64,000 nt of DNA. Origin: Clonostachys chloroleuca. Lineage: Eukaryota; Ascomycota; Sordariomycetes; Hypocreales; Bionectriaceae. The notes beneath the pieces were generated by a model, which saw only the letters and a program-made list of their open reading frames with translations, was not told the origin of the DNA and searched no databases. The number at the start of each line of letters is the position of its first letter. The stretch's first letter is position 1. This document shows, piece by piece, positions 21,688 through 32,302 of the stretch. The stretch covers positions 5,828,001-5,892,000 of the forward strand of contig JBANAY010000003.1 of assembly GCA_037952775.1 (NCBI GenBank), given 5' to 3'. The position numbers and the translations under genes are program-made.

Positions 21688-22841
21688 TTACTTTGTAATC
21701 TCTGCTCTCATACAGACAGCATCTCCCCTCTTCACCAAGACCTCCCACTTTGGAGCATCTTCTGCATTCTGGACTTCTCCTGTTTGTATCTGATAGGTTT
21801 GTCCTGCATATAACGGTGATAAAGCCCGATATGTGATCTCGCTTGGGGACTTGCCCTTGCCATGGACATCACGCCAGTAATCAAGTGAACAGATCAAGTT
21901 CAAAGGTCCATGGACGACCAGACCGGGATGAGATTCCACCAGGCGTGTCCAGTCTTCGTTATAGTGAATCTTGTGGCCATTGAAGGTCAATGCAGAGAAA
22001 CGGAAAAGCCCGGTTGGGGACCAGCGGTACTGGCGTGCTTGATAACCTGTCCAGCCAATATTAGAATATCGAATGCGGCGCGGATGCAGTCTCGACAGAG
22101 GTCTGTTAGTAGATGGCTAATTCACTCACCTCCTGGTCCCTCAATATCCTTGGCCTCTGAAACCCCTCGTGTGTTGGCATCGGACAGTGCTGGTGGCTCC
22201 TTGGCCGTCTGGGGATCGACCTCAGGGCGGAAGATCCACGACCGCCTATCCACCATTGCCAAACCACGAGGCGTCCAGATCTCCTTGTCAACCTCGACCA
22301 GCACCATCTCGCTTCCCGTCCTACTTGTCTTAGGCGCAGCACTCACAAGTTTGGTGCGCTCCTCTGCCTCATCGCCAACACGCAGTATCGGGCTCGCCTC
22401 ACCCTCGTCACCAGACGACTTCCATTGCATTTTACCGCCAGCCCACATTCTCCGGGTGAACGGGACGGGCGCATTAAATGTTCTGTCCGTGCCATCGGCG
22501 CCCAGCTCCGACTCAACGCCATTGGGCGTGAAATAGACGAGGTGGTAGCCCGGCGGCACAGGCGTACCAACTGGCGGCGCTTTCTCGGACACGTCCAGGC
22601 CACTGAGCGTCGGGCGCCCGAGGGTGAGAGCGAGCTTCTGTAGCTGGTTCGCGTCAATCACCTGGCGGCTAACAGTAGTAGATCCGGAAAAGGCTTCCAG
22701 GAGACGGTTTGCTGCGTCTTTTGCAGTTGTCGCGACGGGCGCAGGGCGTGATAGCGTGATGCTCAGCTTCCTGCATTGTACTTTTCCCAACCCTTGAGCT
22801 GTTTTCCAGGCCCGATCTGCTCGGATGGCTCTCGTAATCAT
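21688..22841 (-). CDS. Mitochondrial MaoC/hotdog hydratase-dehydratase (Htd2 / mesaconyl-CoA hydratase-like)
   Basis: Two exons (22841-22130, 22046-21688) joined by an 83-nt intron (GTGAGT..GACAG, phase 1) encode 356 aa. The Arg/Lys-rich, acid-free N-terminus (MITRAIRADRAWKTAQG) suggests mitochondrial import. An N-terminal hotdog-like domain precedes FTRRMWAGGKMQW. The C-terminal catalytic hotdog shows FRFSALTFNGHKIHYNEDW and HPGLVVHGPLNL, a pattern shared by fungal 3-hydroxyacyl-thioester dehydratase type 2 and bacterial mesaconyl-CoA hydratases. The likely reaction is hydration or dehydration of an acyl thioester, either in mitochondrial fatty acid synthesis or C5-dicarboxylate metabolism. 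The two-domain size favours the mesaconyl-CoA hydratase-like branch, but sequence alone does not decide. Confidence 0.85.
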
Positions 22842-23367
22842 TTTGCTTGACTATTCTTCACTCTTTCAGTGAATTGATTCCGATGAATTTTAAATTCCGT
22901 CTTAATATAAGGAAGAAAATAAGCGAGCAATCTATCGGCTGTGTGTTCCTTCGGGGTCGGCTTCATATCGGCTACTTGGCCAAGATGCCGATTTCCCCGC
23001 TGAGGCCAAAGTTCGATACACCGAGAGCATCTGCTACATCTTTTACACGACCTGGTGCCGATAACTCCATCTTAAGAGGCTCTTCATAGAACATTCTCTT
23101 GCAGTCAATCATTGAAACACATATGAATTTTCACTAAGCAGCTCAACCGACCAAAGAATGCCTGCCCCAGAACACAACGATTCATTCTTTAGACACGTCA
23201 TGTACCTTGGAGTGCTTAAGATGCGCGAACAATACATGTCCTATTTACGCTAGAGAAAATCCAGGAATCCAGCCTCGTAAGATCCAGATGAATCACGCTC
23301 GCCGGGGCGTTGGGGAGCTAAGAATATAGAGGTCGGCCCGCTGCCAAAAGCTGTTGGACAACCTAAA
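22842..23367. other. Intergenic
   Basis: About 0.5 kb: promoter of the hydratase and 3' region of the oxidoreductase. No gene supported. Confidence 0.5.
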
Positions 23368-24405
23368 CTAAATGCCGGGTGTCTCGGATATCCTAGCGAC
23401 ATACTTGACAGCACTAGCCTTGCCTTTTCGAAGGTTCTGAAGACCCTGCCCCAGTCCCTCCAGCCCATTGGGAAGAATCTCATGAGGGTGAGGCGTAAAC
23501 CACCCTTCCTGGAGGCCTTGGGCGAAGAGGCGGGACCAGGCTGTCGCAAGGTCCTTAGCAGCCTCTTTATGCGCATCACCAACTGATGTACGCGATATGT
23601 CAATTGTCTTGGGGAAGTCCTCGGTCGTTTGAGCCGGGAGGACTACTGTGATTCTACCCGCCGGATCCAGAACCTTGCCGATATTCAAGTAGCTACCGTG
23701 CTCGCTCACACCATCAAGGGCATACTTGGGCTGCTTGCCGGCCACCGCAGCACCCAACTCCTTGACGAGCGCTTCGTCCCCTTGGCGGTAGTCAAACACC
23801 TTGTCCCCTTTGCTTGGATCAATCAGACCCTGGACAAAGTCGGCACCTTTGCCTGCCACCGTGTAGATGGGGTGGATGTTCGCCTTCTGCAGTAGCTTGA
23901 TGGCAAATGCGCCGACTGCCGTTGCGCCTCCGTAGACGATAACGCCATTGCTAACATCAGCGTCTCTGTGTTGTTCCCATGGCTCCGGGAGGCCGAGTCG
24001 AACGAACAAAGCTATCACAGCAGTCAGGGCTGCGAGAGGGATGGTGGCTCCCTCCTCAAAGCTGACGGAAGCTGGGAGGTGGAATGTCGTGTTGGCCTGG
24101 CCGATTGCGTACTCGGCAAAACTCCCACTTGGCGTCATCATTTCGTGGAAGGATGCAACCCGATCACCGGGTTTGAACTCGAAGACATCCTTTCCGACAG
24201 CATGGACGACACCGGCTATGTCGTCCCCGGCATTCGACCCGTTGAGTTTCTCGATCCACACGGGGACTTTCCAGTCCTTGGGGTTTGTGCCCGTGACGGC
24301 GACTTTGATCAAGACCTGGCCTGGTCCAGGCTCTGGGATCGGGGCTTCCCGTATCTCGACCTCAGTCGTCTCATGGTCTCTGTTCCAGACGATTGCTTCC
24401 TTCAT
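23368..24405 (-). CDS. MDR superfamily NAD(P)H oxidoreductase (zinc-independent alcohol dehydrogenase/quinone reductase type)
   Basis: A single exon encodes 345 aa from the ATG at 24405 (MKEAIVWNRD); the frame is open upstream from a non-ATG codon only. The GroES-like domain has PGPGQVLIKVAVTGTNPKDWK and AGDDIAGVVHAVGKDV. It lacks the zinc-ligand Cys and GHE motif, so it belongs to the zinc-independent enoyl/quinone reductase branch. The Rossmann region has VIVYGGATAVGAFAIKL and a later Tyr in KVFDYRQGDEAL, common in NADP-binding members. Such proteins reduce activated double bonds or quinones in the cytosol, or act as trans-enoyl reductases beside polyketide synthases. No PKS is nearby, so a stand-alone reductase is more likely. 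Substrate is not predictable. Confidence 0.9.
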   Translation of the reverse strand: MKEAIVWNRDHETTEVEIREAPIPEPGPGQVLIKVAVTGTNPKDWKVPVWIEKLNGSNAGDDIAGVVHAVGKDVFEFKPGDRVASFHEMMTPSGSFAEYAIGQANTTFHLPASVSFEEGATIPLAALTAVIALFVRLGLPEPWEQHRDADVSNGVIVYGGATAVGAFAIKLLQKANIHPIYTVAGKGADFVQGLIDPSKGDKVFDYRQGDEALVKELGAAVAGKQPKYALDGVSEHGSYLNIGKVLDPAGRITVVLPAQTTEDFPKTIDISRTSVGDAHKEAAKDLATAWSRLFAQGLQEGWFTPHPHEILPNGLEGLGQGLQNLRKGKASAVKYVARISETPGI

Positions 24406-24893
24406 GGTGCCGGGTTCTTGCGAGTGGGGGTGAGATATATTCGAGCTTTTGCTTCTGTATTCTTGCGACCACCACAAAATCTTGGCGCTGCCAGTTTGGC
24501 AATATATATCAGGTTAGCGGAGTAAAGTTATTGTTGAGCTTAGAAATTGAAATGATGATCTAGCTATGTTCGTACGAGAAGTGCATTACAAACCCGTGGG
24601 ATGAAGCCGGCAATATTCATCCCGGTTTGACGAATGGCGTGCTTTGGTCTGTATATGTGCATCTCCTCCTCCCCTCTTTCGATTTGTAAGCCCACCTTGA
24701 GCTGTAGGCACGAATGCAACGACCCGGAGGAAATATTCTCCTACTCCCTGATCAATTGATAAGCCAATATCAATACAATGAACTTCCCGGAAAAAGTCCA
24801 GCACGTCAAGAGATAGGTATAATCAGTAGACTTCAGATAACCCGCGATGGCCAGCCGTCATGTGGCTCGACTTCCTAACTCCATCATTGGCCT
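24406..24893. other. Intergenic
   Basis: About 0.49 kb between two minus-strand genes. Nothing else recognised. Confidence 0.5.
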
Positions 24894-25622
24894 CTACACA
24901 TCTGATTCGACATCTTCAACAGTCGGGACCCGGTTTAGCTTCAACCCAACAAACTTGGCAATAAGTTGCACACAGTCCCAGATGACTTGAACGTCATGCT
25001 TGGACACCCCAATCCGCCTCGTGCCCCGGATGTGCCAGTGCGTCTCCTTCGGCAGGTTCTGGATCATGATACCAGGTAGGACCACAAGCTCCGTCTCAAC
25101 GTCGTCCAGAACCTGGCGGTCGCTGAGATAGAGCCCGTAGGTGATATGCTGGCTGATCCAAGCAAAGTCCTTGTGGTCATCGAACAGCGCCAGCGTGCTG
25201 CCCGCGTTTCGTGTGTAAATCTTTCCCAGCCAATCCTTGCCCCGCTGTAGATTGGCCTCGTCGCACTGCCACCCCTCTCTGGTGGAGCTACGGTCCTTGT
25301 CCTCCTCCCGCTCGCACGTGTTGATGACCATGATTGCCTCCAGCGGCTTGCACACGCCGACGATGCTAGTGCTCTTGACCAGCACCTCTCTCAGGCGGCG
25401 GATGAGGGCCTGCCGCTGGGCTGGGGTGGAGAACGCCGGGAGGGAGATGAGATGGAGGTATAGCTCTTTGCAGAGCTCCGGGTCGGGACTGCCAACGAGG
25501 GCGGCGGCCGCGAGGATGTACCATCTGTCTGGGCCGAGCGAAGTGCTCTGGAATGCCTTCTCGAGCTGGGTAAACAGGCTGGCAGCGTTCTGCTGGCTCT
25601 CAGTATCCTGCGGGGTCGCCAT
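24894..25622 (-). CDS. Carboxymuconolactone decarboxylase/AhpD-like protein
   Basis: A single exon of 242 aa from the ATG at 25622 (MATPQDTESQQ). The all-helical pattern with WYILAAAALVGSPDPELCKELYLHLI, then RQALIRRLREVLVKSTSIVGVCKPLEAIMVIN, matches the fungal CMD-like family. The Cys of GVCKPLEA lies where AhpD-type proteins carry redox Cys residues. A second Cys in a CxxC pair is not evident, so peroxidase-partner chemistry is doubtful. A later segment FAWISQHITYGLYLSDRQVLDDVETELVVLP is characteristic of fungal members whose biochemical role is undefined. No signal peptide or membrane segment is present. It is adjacent to the MDR reductase in the same orientation with about 490 bp between them. 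A metabolic link is possible but unproven. Confidence 0.82.
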   Translation of the reverse strand: MATPQDTESQQNAASLFTQLEKAFQSTSLGPDRWYILAAAALVGSPDPELCKELYLHLISLPAFSTPAQRQALIRRLREVLVKSTSIVGVCKPLEAIMVINTCEREEDKDRSSTREGWQCDEANLQRGKDWLGKIYTRNAGSTLALFDDHKDFAWISQHITYGLYLSDRQVLDDVETELVVLPGIMIQNLPKETHWHIRGTRRIGVSKHDVQVIWDCVQLIAKFVGLKLNRVPTVEDVESDV

Positions 25623-26463
25623 TTTGGTTGATGTGGAGTCGAGAAGACGGAACGTTTGAAGGTGAAGGAAGAAGAAGTGGGTTGTTGTGTGACCAATATG
25701 TTTGTAATTATAAGTATTCTAAGTTTCAGAGTATTACCTCACACCTCAGATTTTAGGTTCAACAGTGCTGACGGTCTTCTAGGTACAACCGCTATTATTG
25801 GTGATTTATCAGTCCAGGTCCGGGATCGGAAGCTTGATTCTAAAGGATTCGTTGATCGTCGGCCCACAACTTGAAGTTGCAAGCAGGGTGTTCGTAAGCT
25901 GTCAAAAGCATATGCTGTTCATGTAAGGATATCAACTGACACCCAAAGCAAGCTATCTTGGCATTATAACAAGTAAATCGCACAAAACCCAGTATCCCAG
26001 TTACACTAGGTAGAGCCAACCCAAGATAGGTTTCATTCTCCCACCACAGCGCCGATTTTCCGGACTCTCTGGGATGTTCAAATGGAGCGGTCTGAGGGCC
26101 GCGTGTGCACAGTTGCTAGACAAGTCAGCAGTGTGAATACCAATCAGTCGGTGAGGCCTGAGGAGCCCGCTGAAACAGACGCCATGTGCCGGGTGCCGGG
26201 TTGTCTACGACGTAGATTGCCCTGGGCAATAGTCAATTGCCGGGCCTCCTTGAAGGGCCCGATAATGATAAGAACATACTGGAATAGCATTGGGAAACTA
26301 CCGATATAGCATAGCTTGCGCATGGGCCTTGAGTTCTAAGCAAAAAGAATTCTCATTAACAATTTGGCACTACAGTTGCTCAATCTAATATATACAATGA
26401 AGCGAATAGAAGCGGGACGTAACCCGAGAAGCGGTCTGGTCATCCAAGATGAGACCCCAGCCA
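25623..26463. other. Intergenic
   Basis: About 0.84 kb. Small plus-strand frames at 25656, 26082 and 26364 have no family character; the last overlaps the AA11 3' end antisense. Confidence 0.5.
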
Positions 26464-27354
26464 TCAAAGGAACTCTGTCTCCTCATCCGTTCGTAGTGAG
26501 ATCTCACAAGCAGCAACGTGCTCCCCATCACCAGACTCGCTATCATCGGAAGATGTGCTATTGGTTGAATGATTGTCTTCAAAACCATCGTCATCGTCCC
26601 GCTCAGCCGAGTTTGATTGTTTGACGATTGGCGTGGGCGCCGGCGTAGGGGTAGCCATGGCTGATGAGGGGCCTCCTGCACTGAAGCATGCGGTCCCGGT
26701 GGGCTGCGCCCAAGCGGTTGTCTTCCCATTCAACTGTTCCAGGTCATTCCCTGGGTTCGGAAACTGAATATCGTAGTATTGCGGGGTAGAGCATCCGTTG
26801 TCAATGTTAGCAATGAACATGTCGGGGAGAGTGTCAAAGAAGTCCTCGTCGCCTCCTGAGCCCGTCACGGTGAGAGGACCGCAGTCCATGTACATTTCCC
26901 GATTTCCAATCTTGTTGAACCAGGTCCAAGCAATAATATAATCTCCGGTCGCCAATTCTTCAGGGATCGTGAAGTTGTATGTGTAAGGGTCCTCGGCGAA
27001 AGGGTCGTTGCCCATATTCCCCTTCTGGCCTCGAGCCGGACATCCACCCTCAATAGACTTGATAGTCTTCCATTTCGACTCACGTGTCGGATGTATGTCG
27101 GTAGTAATGGAAATCTGGCAAGAGCCGCCACCATGTACGGCGGTGCCTTGCAACTTAAGTATATGGGTGCTGCCCTGCTCATAGATATTAGACTCGCTGC
27201 CATCTCCGGATGTTACTCCCCTGCAAGGGAAGTCGGAACCATCAGCTTCTAGGGGTGAATTGCTGGGGTTTGTGAATGCCACTGGATTCTCCATAAACAT
27301 ATGCGCGCTTGCGGCGGCAGCCAGGCCGAAGATGGCGAAGGTCTTCGGAAACAT
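26464..27354 (-). CDS. AA11 lytic polysaccharide monooxygenase
   Basis: An intronless gene of 296 aa starting at ATG 27354; two extra codons upstream lack an ATG. A 17-residue signal peptide (MFPKTFAIFGLAAAASA) exposes His18 in HMFMENPVAF, the N-terminal copper ligand. The second His is His74 in TAVHGGGSCQ. The conserved AA11 core WTWFNKIGNREMYMDCGPLTV is present, with even-spaced Cys residues. AA11 enzymes oxidise chitin and chito-oligosaccharides, so a role in cell-wall recycling or chitin use is likely. After the catalytic domain comes a low-complexity Pro/Thr, then Asp/Ser-rich tail (residues about 240-296) instead of the X278 chitin-binding module found in some members. It is about 5 kb from the AA9 gene, on the opposite strand. 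Confidence 0.9.
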   Translation of the reverse strand: MFPKTFAIFGLAAAASAHMFMENPVAFTNPSNSPLEADGSDFPCRGVTSGDGSESNIYEQGSTHILKLQGTAVHGGGSCQISITTDIHPTRESKWKTIKSIEGGCPARGQKGNMGNDPFAEDPYTYNFTIPEELATGDYIIAWTWFNKIGNREMYMDCGPLTVTGSGGDEDFFDTLPDMFIANIDNGCSTPQYYDIQFPNPGNDLEQLNGKTTAWAQPTGTACFSAGGPSSAMATPTPAPTPIVKQSNSAERDDDDGFEDNHSTNSTSSDDSESGDGEHVAACEISLRTDEETEFL

Positions 27355-30039
27355 TATCAATCAGTTCCGGGTGGCTCAGAAAGAAATACTAGAATGCTGT
27401 AGTAAAAGAATCAAGAATTGGCAAATAAGGTCAAGGGCCTGCCTTAGCGAAGAACAGAAGAAGGAATAAATTCAAAGGACCAGCCTCAGCAAGCAAGAGA
27501 AGATTACAGGAACAAACCACGTCTCACTGGGACTCGTGAGTTGGAAGAATCGTGGGGTCGGCCAGTCATTTGTACTTGATCTCGAACGACACAGTCTAAA
27601 TATCTCCGCCAACCTTGCATTGATCCAGAATGGAGTGCAATTAATCTGCCGCCCTAGTCACGTCGGGCGCAATATCGGTCCATGGGGGGCCTGTAGGGTT
27701 CTCGTGGTGGCCCGTCAGTTCTTGGAAATCCTTCAATGTGGAGGCTATTTATATACATTGACTGCCTTCAAACTAGAAGGTCGGGGTTCACGAGATACCA
27801 TGTCCCTCCAGTCATAAGTTACCTTACAGATATATTGAGCAAGCCCTTTCGAATATTCTGTAATTTTGGAAAGAAATGCAAAGAAATGATTTTGCTCACC
27901 AAGTCCGACCCAGAAAGGAGGTTCAACTTCAAGCAAGCCCCGGTGTTGGGCAAAAAAGGCATCTCAAGCGAATCAATTCCTTATTTCTCACCATTGGCTT
28001 TATAGGCTCAGCTTCTCTCTGAGTAAAAATGTTCACAATCTTCTTCGAGAGCCCATTATAGCCCAGCTTCCCTTCGTTGAGAGGGATTTCTGACATCTAC
28101 AAGTCTCCTACCTCAAGCACAATACAGTCCATGTCAAGGTCTGAGGGAAACGCCCTTGGCCTGGCTTAAAATAACCTTAGGCTTTGCCCCGTATTCAATG
28201 AAACAGTCAAGGGCTCAAGAGCCAAATCAATCTAAATGTCCTCAATCCGGGTCAACAGACGAGGGTTTCGGGTTTGACCAAATTCAGAAGCCACCGGGGC
28301 TTGGCACAGCTTATCGGTTTACCAGAAAGCCGACTAACGTTAACAAAAGTATCAAAGGAAGATGTTATTACTTTACACGAGCGGCCTCAAAATTGCGTGT
28401 ATACCAGCATAAAGTGAACCACCGTATCTACAAACTGACCCAGACTAGGCCAACTCTATGCCCGACGAACAACCAAAATGCTCCCATTTCTCGGCCGTAC
28501 AAATGGAATCTGTAAATTGTCAGCTATGCATAGACTCAAACAAGTACGTGTGACAAAATAAGAACTAGAATCTTTTTCTCAGCCGAGATTTGGTTCACTA
28601 CAGGGACATTGGGTGGAACTATATCTGTGCTGACTTGCCTGTTGAAATTGACACCATCGTGAGCAAATTGAGAGCATTGTCTTTACGTATCTGGAAAGAA
28701 CAAGCTTTCACGGGAATAATATCGAGTCGGGTTTGGTTGGCTTCTAATTATCGCTCGACACAATTGTCCCTGATTGAGGACCCTGTACAATCCCGCCATC
28801 TACCAAATCTACACAAACCCCAGTCAAAGTCCGTGAACAATAGTATCTAGCTCCCTCGGTGACATGCTAAAATATCAAGTTGTCTTTGATTCAAGCTGAT
28901 GCCAGGGGTCATCCGGGGGCCCTCTTAGCCGTCAGCTTCAATTACAAACAGGATTCCGCAATATCCTCCTTTTCAAATCGTTGCTTCGTCCGTATGTCCA
29001 TTTGAAGTCAGTTTTTATCATCGAACATCCTGGGCCTCATAAATGGCCCCACAGTGGTTGATCCTGAGCTGGCCGCAGAGAACATGATGCCTTTTCCATG
29101 AGTCAGATTTCTCGTCTCATTATCAGTTTGGCACTCGGTCTATATTGCACGACGATTGAAGACACGCCAGGAGAAAACATGAGCTGCATCGATGAGGACG
29201 GGCCGTCATAGCCCACCCTCGTTTCCCCGGAGTGATTATCACAACGGGATATTTTTCCAGAAAGTAACTGACACGTCACGCTCATCTTGCGATGCTTGCT
29301 AAATCCCGATATTGCATTGCCGCCGTAAGACGATCACCAGGTTCAGCGTAGCATTGCTCATTTTCATAGCCAGCCAACTCACCTCACATCGAAAAGTCAA
29401 ATGGTGATGCAACAGGTGATTGGCCCTTGCTTTGATGGGACCCCTTTCCCTTGCACTCATTTCCCTGCGTGTCCATTAGGAATGTACGGCTGAGGTCAAA
29501 GGCATAATTTGAAAGACAGGGTGGTGGGTTCCTCCTACACGAGAAGAAAACATTTCGGGCTTCGGAACCGCCTGCTTCAATGAGGCCTTGCTCCTGCGTG
29601 CATCCCCAAAGCCAAATCATGTCCGACTTTCTCCTGTTTGCTGAAATTCGGTGGGCCTAACAACCGAGCCGGACTCGTCCTATTGGATGGGATTACTCGC
29701 TGCAGGAATTGAGGTGAGCTGGACGCGCTTCATGATCTGCAGGGGCATAATAATGCAATAGGGATTCTGCTTGATCCGCATTGCTACTCTGAGCTGGCAT
29801 ACCAGCTATCTCAATGAGCGAGGCAAAAACTGAGGGAAAAAGGAAAAACGTGGCAGTTTGCATAATGTGATATTTGCTACAATGACTAGGGGAATATCAC
29901 CTCAATGCTTCATGAAAGAAGATAAAAGAATCTCCTCTCCCCGACCAAACTCTCAGTTTTTCTCATCATTACCCACAACTTCAACAATCCACTCTCATCC
30001 ACCACTTAAAAAACCCCCGTTTTTAAAACAACCATCAAC
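27355..30039. other. Large intergenic region, about 2.7 kb
   Basis: Lies between the divergent AA11 gene and the small-protein gene A. The frames at 27536, 28156, 28590 and 29384-29620 are short and show no family resemblance or splice logic. No terminal repeats or transposase motifs were seen. It may hold decayed sequence that I cannot recognise. Confidence 0.4.
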
Positions 30040-30411
30040 ATGTCTGCCCCGTAAGCGAACATATCTTGCTCCTCAGCAGCTTGCCATCCATTGGCTGCCG
30101 CAGGAGACAGAATCTAGACGCTAACCAACCTTCTACAGTGCCCAGTTCCAGGTTCCCCTGCCCACCGCCACCGGCCTCTCTGCCCCTGCTGGTATGTCAA
30201 CCCCTCTACGAAGCCCATCTTCCCCCGTAATCGACAAGCAGATCCATCGCTAACCGTTCTCGCAATCACAGGCCAGATCGTCAAGGGTGCTGCTGACGAC
30301 AGCGGCAACCTGAAGGATGCCGCTCTCCTGCTTGGCATCAAGCTCGACCTCGAGGCCGAGGTCCACCTGACTGCCCGTGTCAAGGGTGACGTCGTTGTTG
30401 GTCTCTACTAA
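30040..30411 (+). CDS. Small conserved fungal protein A, 67 aa
   Basis: Three exons (30040-30050, 30139-30191, 30272-30411) encode 67 aa. The first coding exon is only 11 nt (MSAP). Introns are GTAAGC..ACAG and GTATGT..ACAG. The product reads MSAPAQFQVPLPTATGLSAP, then a linker, and ends LLLGIKLDLEAEVHLTARVKGDVVVGLY. There is no signal peptide or membrane helix. The C-terminal half would form amphipathic strands or a helix. The family is widespread in ascomycetes but I do not know a function. The sequence is strongly codon-biased towards C-ending codons, which suggests high expression. A diverged copy lies at 35927-36317 on the opposite strand with the same three-exon plan and an identical final 27-residue block. 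Confidence 0.85.
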
Positions 30412-30813
30412 GTTTCTCCTGCAAACAGCTGGTAGAGGGATCATGGATTGAGTCTGGCTCTGTTTGAGAAGAACGACCCATCAACCATCGCTAGCCACTA
30501 GCCTATCTGTTACAACTAAAATACCAAAAACAATTTATACTTCTTCACACTATCTGTTCTGACTCAGATCCTAATTAGTGAACCATGAATCAACGGCTTG
30601 TGATTGCTAATACATTGGCTCGCAAACCAGCCTTGATCACTTTGTCCAGTACACATTTGCCAAGATGGTCATCCATGAAGAGTTCCAAGGACCATATTCA
30701 AAGGGCCCCATGTCATTTTTATAGTATAGAATAGTAAGGGCATGCAAATATTGATACAGTCGATTCAATAAGGTTATACCAAGTATTTTGAGCATCCCAC
30801 GGTTTGAGCGTTC
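30412..30813. other. Convergent intergenic region
   Basis: About 0.4 kb between the stop codons of small protein A and the GH76 gene. No gene seen. Confidence 0.5.
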
Positions 30814-32302
30814 TCAGAAGCCAAGACCCATCCAAGCCGAGGCAAGAAGGCCGGTGGTCAACAGAGCGACAGACAGTCCCATTCCCTTGCCGGCGGCTCC
30901 TTTATCGGTTGACGATGAGGCCTGCGATGACCCGGAGGTCTGCGATGGCGACGATCCAGTAGACTCAGTTGCATTCTCCGATCCCTTGCTCGGCCCAGAC
31001 GCATCTGCAATGAGGAGATTCGAGATGGCAGCCAAGGCATTCAGCCGCTCCCCGATACCAGACGACTTAGGCCCCTTGACATTGGTGTCGTTCCAGGAGA
31101 AGCTGCAGCTGGAGCTGGTGCACGACTTTGCAGCGGCCTCGGCCGACGTCTTCAGAACGGGGAGGATCTTGTCAGCGGTGAAGGGAGCGAGCTGGCTGAC
31201 GGCGGCAAGCCAGCGGATAGCGATGCCCTTGAAGGTGACTTGGTCGACGGAACAGGTGTCGGCAGTCTCACAGGCAGGCTCGTAGGCGATGCCGCTGGGG
31301 AAGAACTTGCTGAGGATGGAGTCGGTAAACTTTTGAACGCGGTCTTGCCATTTCTTCTGGTCATCGCCAGTGGTCTATCGCGCAAGATGTGTCAGCTGAT
31401 TTTTCACATTATAAGATTGAAGGAAGAGGTCAGTACCTGGTTGTACATGTAGGCAGCGCCATTGTTGAGGATGGCAGCAACATAGGACCATTCCACCTTG
31501 TCGATGTTGGAGCAGTTGCCCTTGGCGACGGTCGTCCCGTCGTAGACCACTCCGGATGTTCCATTGACGAGGGCAGACTTCTCGAGCCAGTCATACGCCG
31601 CAACAACAGTCTTGGAATAGGTGGTGTTGCCGGTGTGTCTTGCAAGGCGAGCTCCCAAGTCGAAGAAACAGCCGTTGGAGATGCCTTTTGAAGCAGAAGA
31701 GTGAGCATCCAAACTGACCATCAATGGGGTGGGAGAGTTCACATACTGTTCTTGTAGTCCCAACCGGCGTTGAAGGTGAAGATTTGCCATCGGAGACCGC
31801 CGCCGCACGTGTCAGAAGCAGCATCGAGACGCTGCGCTTGGTCATTGAAGACGTTCTTGGCCAGTGTGAGCCACTGAGGCTCATCCGAGGAAGGGCTGGT
31901 GAAGTTGTTCTCCGCAGCCTGCATGGCAGCCAGGGCCCAGAAGCACTGATCGTCATTGCCTAGGTTTGCCGATTGGTTGGCGGGCATGAAGTTGTCCTCG
32001 GCGCCGACTTGATACAGGAGGCCCTTCTTGACCGCATCGTTGTAGGTGGAATCGCCAGTGAGGTGCCAGTAGTCAACTAAAGTGCTCATGAAAGTGCCGC
32101 TCTCATAGAAGTAGTACTCGTCGGACAGCAGACCGGGAATCTCGCCCTTGTTGTACTCGTCCATCAGGCTCTTGGCAACGGTGCCGGCCGACTTGAGGAT
32201 GTTGTCACGGCTGTCCACTTTGAGGCTGTCATCGGCTGCAGCCACCATCAGGGGGCTGCAGGCCAGCGACGCCAGCAGGACTGAAGCGAGTCCTCTACCC
32301 AT
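30814..32302 (-). CDS. GPI-anchored GH76 alpha-1,6-mannanase (DFG5/DCW1-like)
   Basis: Three exons (32302-31747, 31684-31437, 31374-30814) encode 454 aa, with GTATGT and GTACTG donors and all phases consistent. The start ATG (MGRGLASVLL) begins a signal peptide cleaved near residue 22. The GH76 core has YYFYESGTFMSTLVDYW, the catalytic Asp pair in GNDDQCFW (Asp117/118), and ISNGCFFDLGARLARHTGN in the second exon. The C-terminus carries a Ser/Thr-rich stalk, then a hydrophobic tail (GMGLSVALLTTGLLASAWMGLGF), as in GPI-anchored proteins. Family members process or cross-link the mannan part of GPI glycoproteins to the cell wall at the plasma membrane. The gene converges with small protein A. Confidence 0.93.

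Noticed and set aside
27355..30039. Decayed transposon in the 2.7-kb spacer
   Set aside because: No inverted or long terminal repeats, transposase or reverse-transcriptase motifs could be seen; AT-richness alone is weak evidence.
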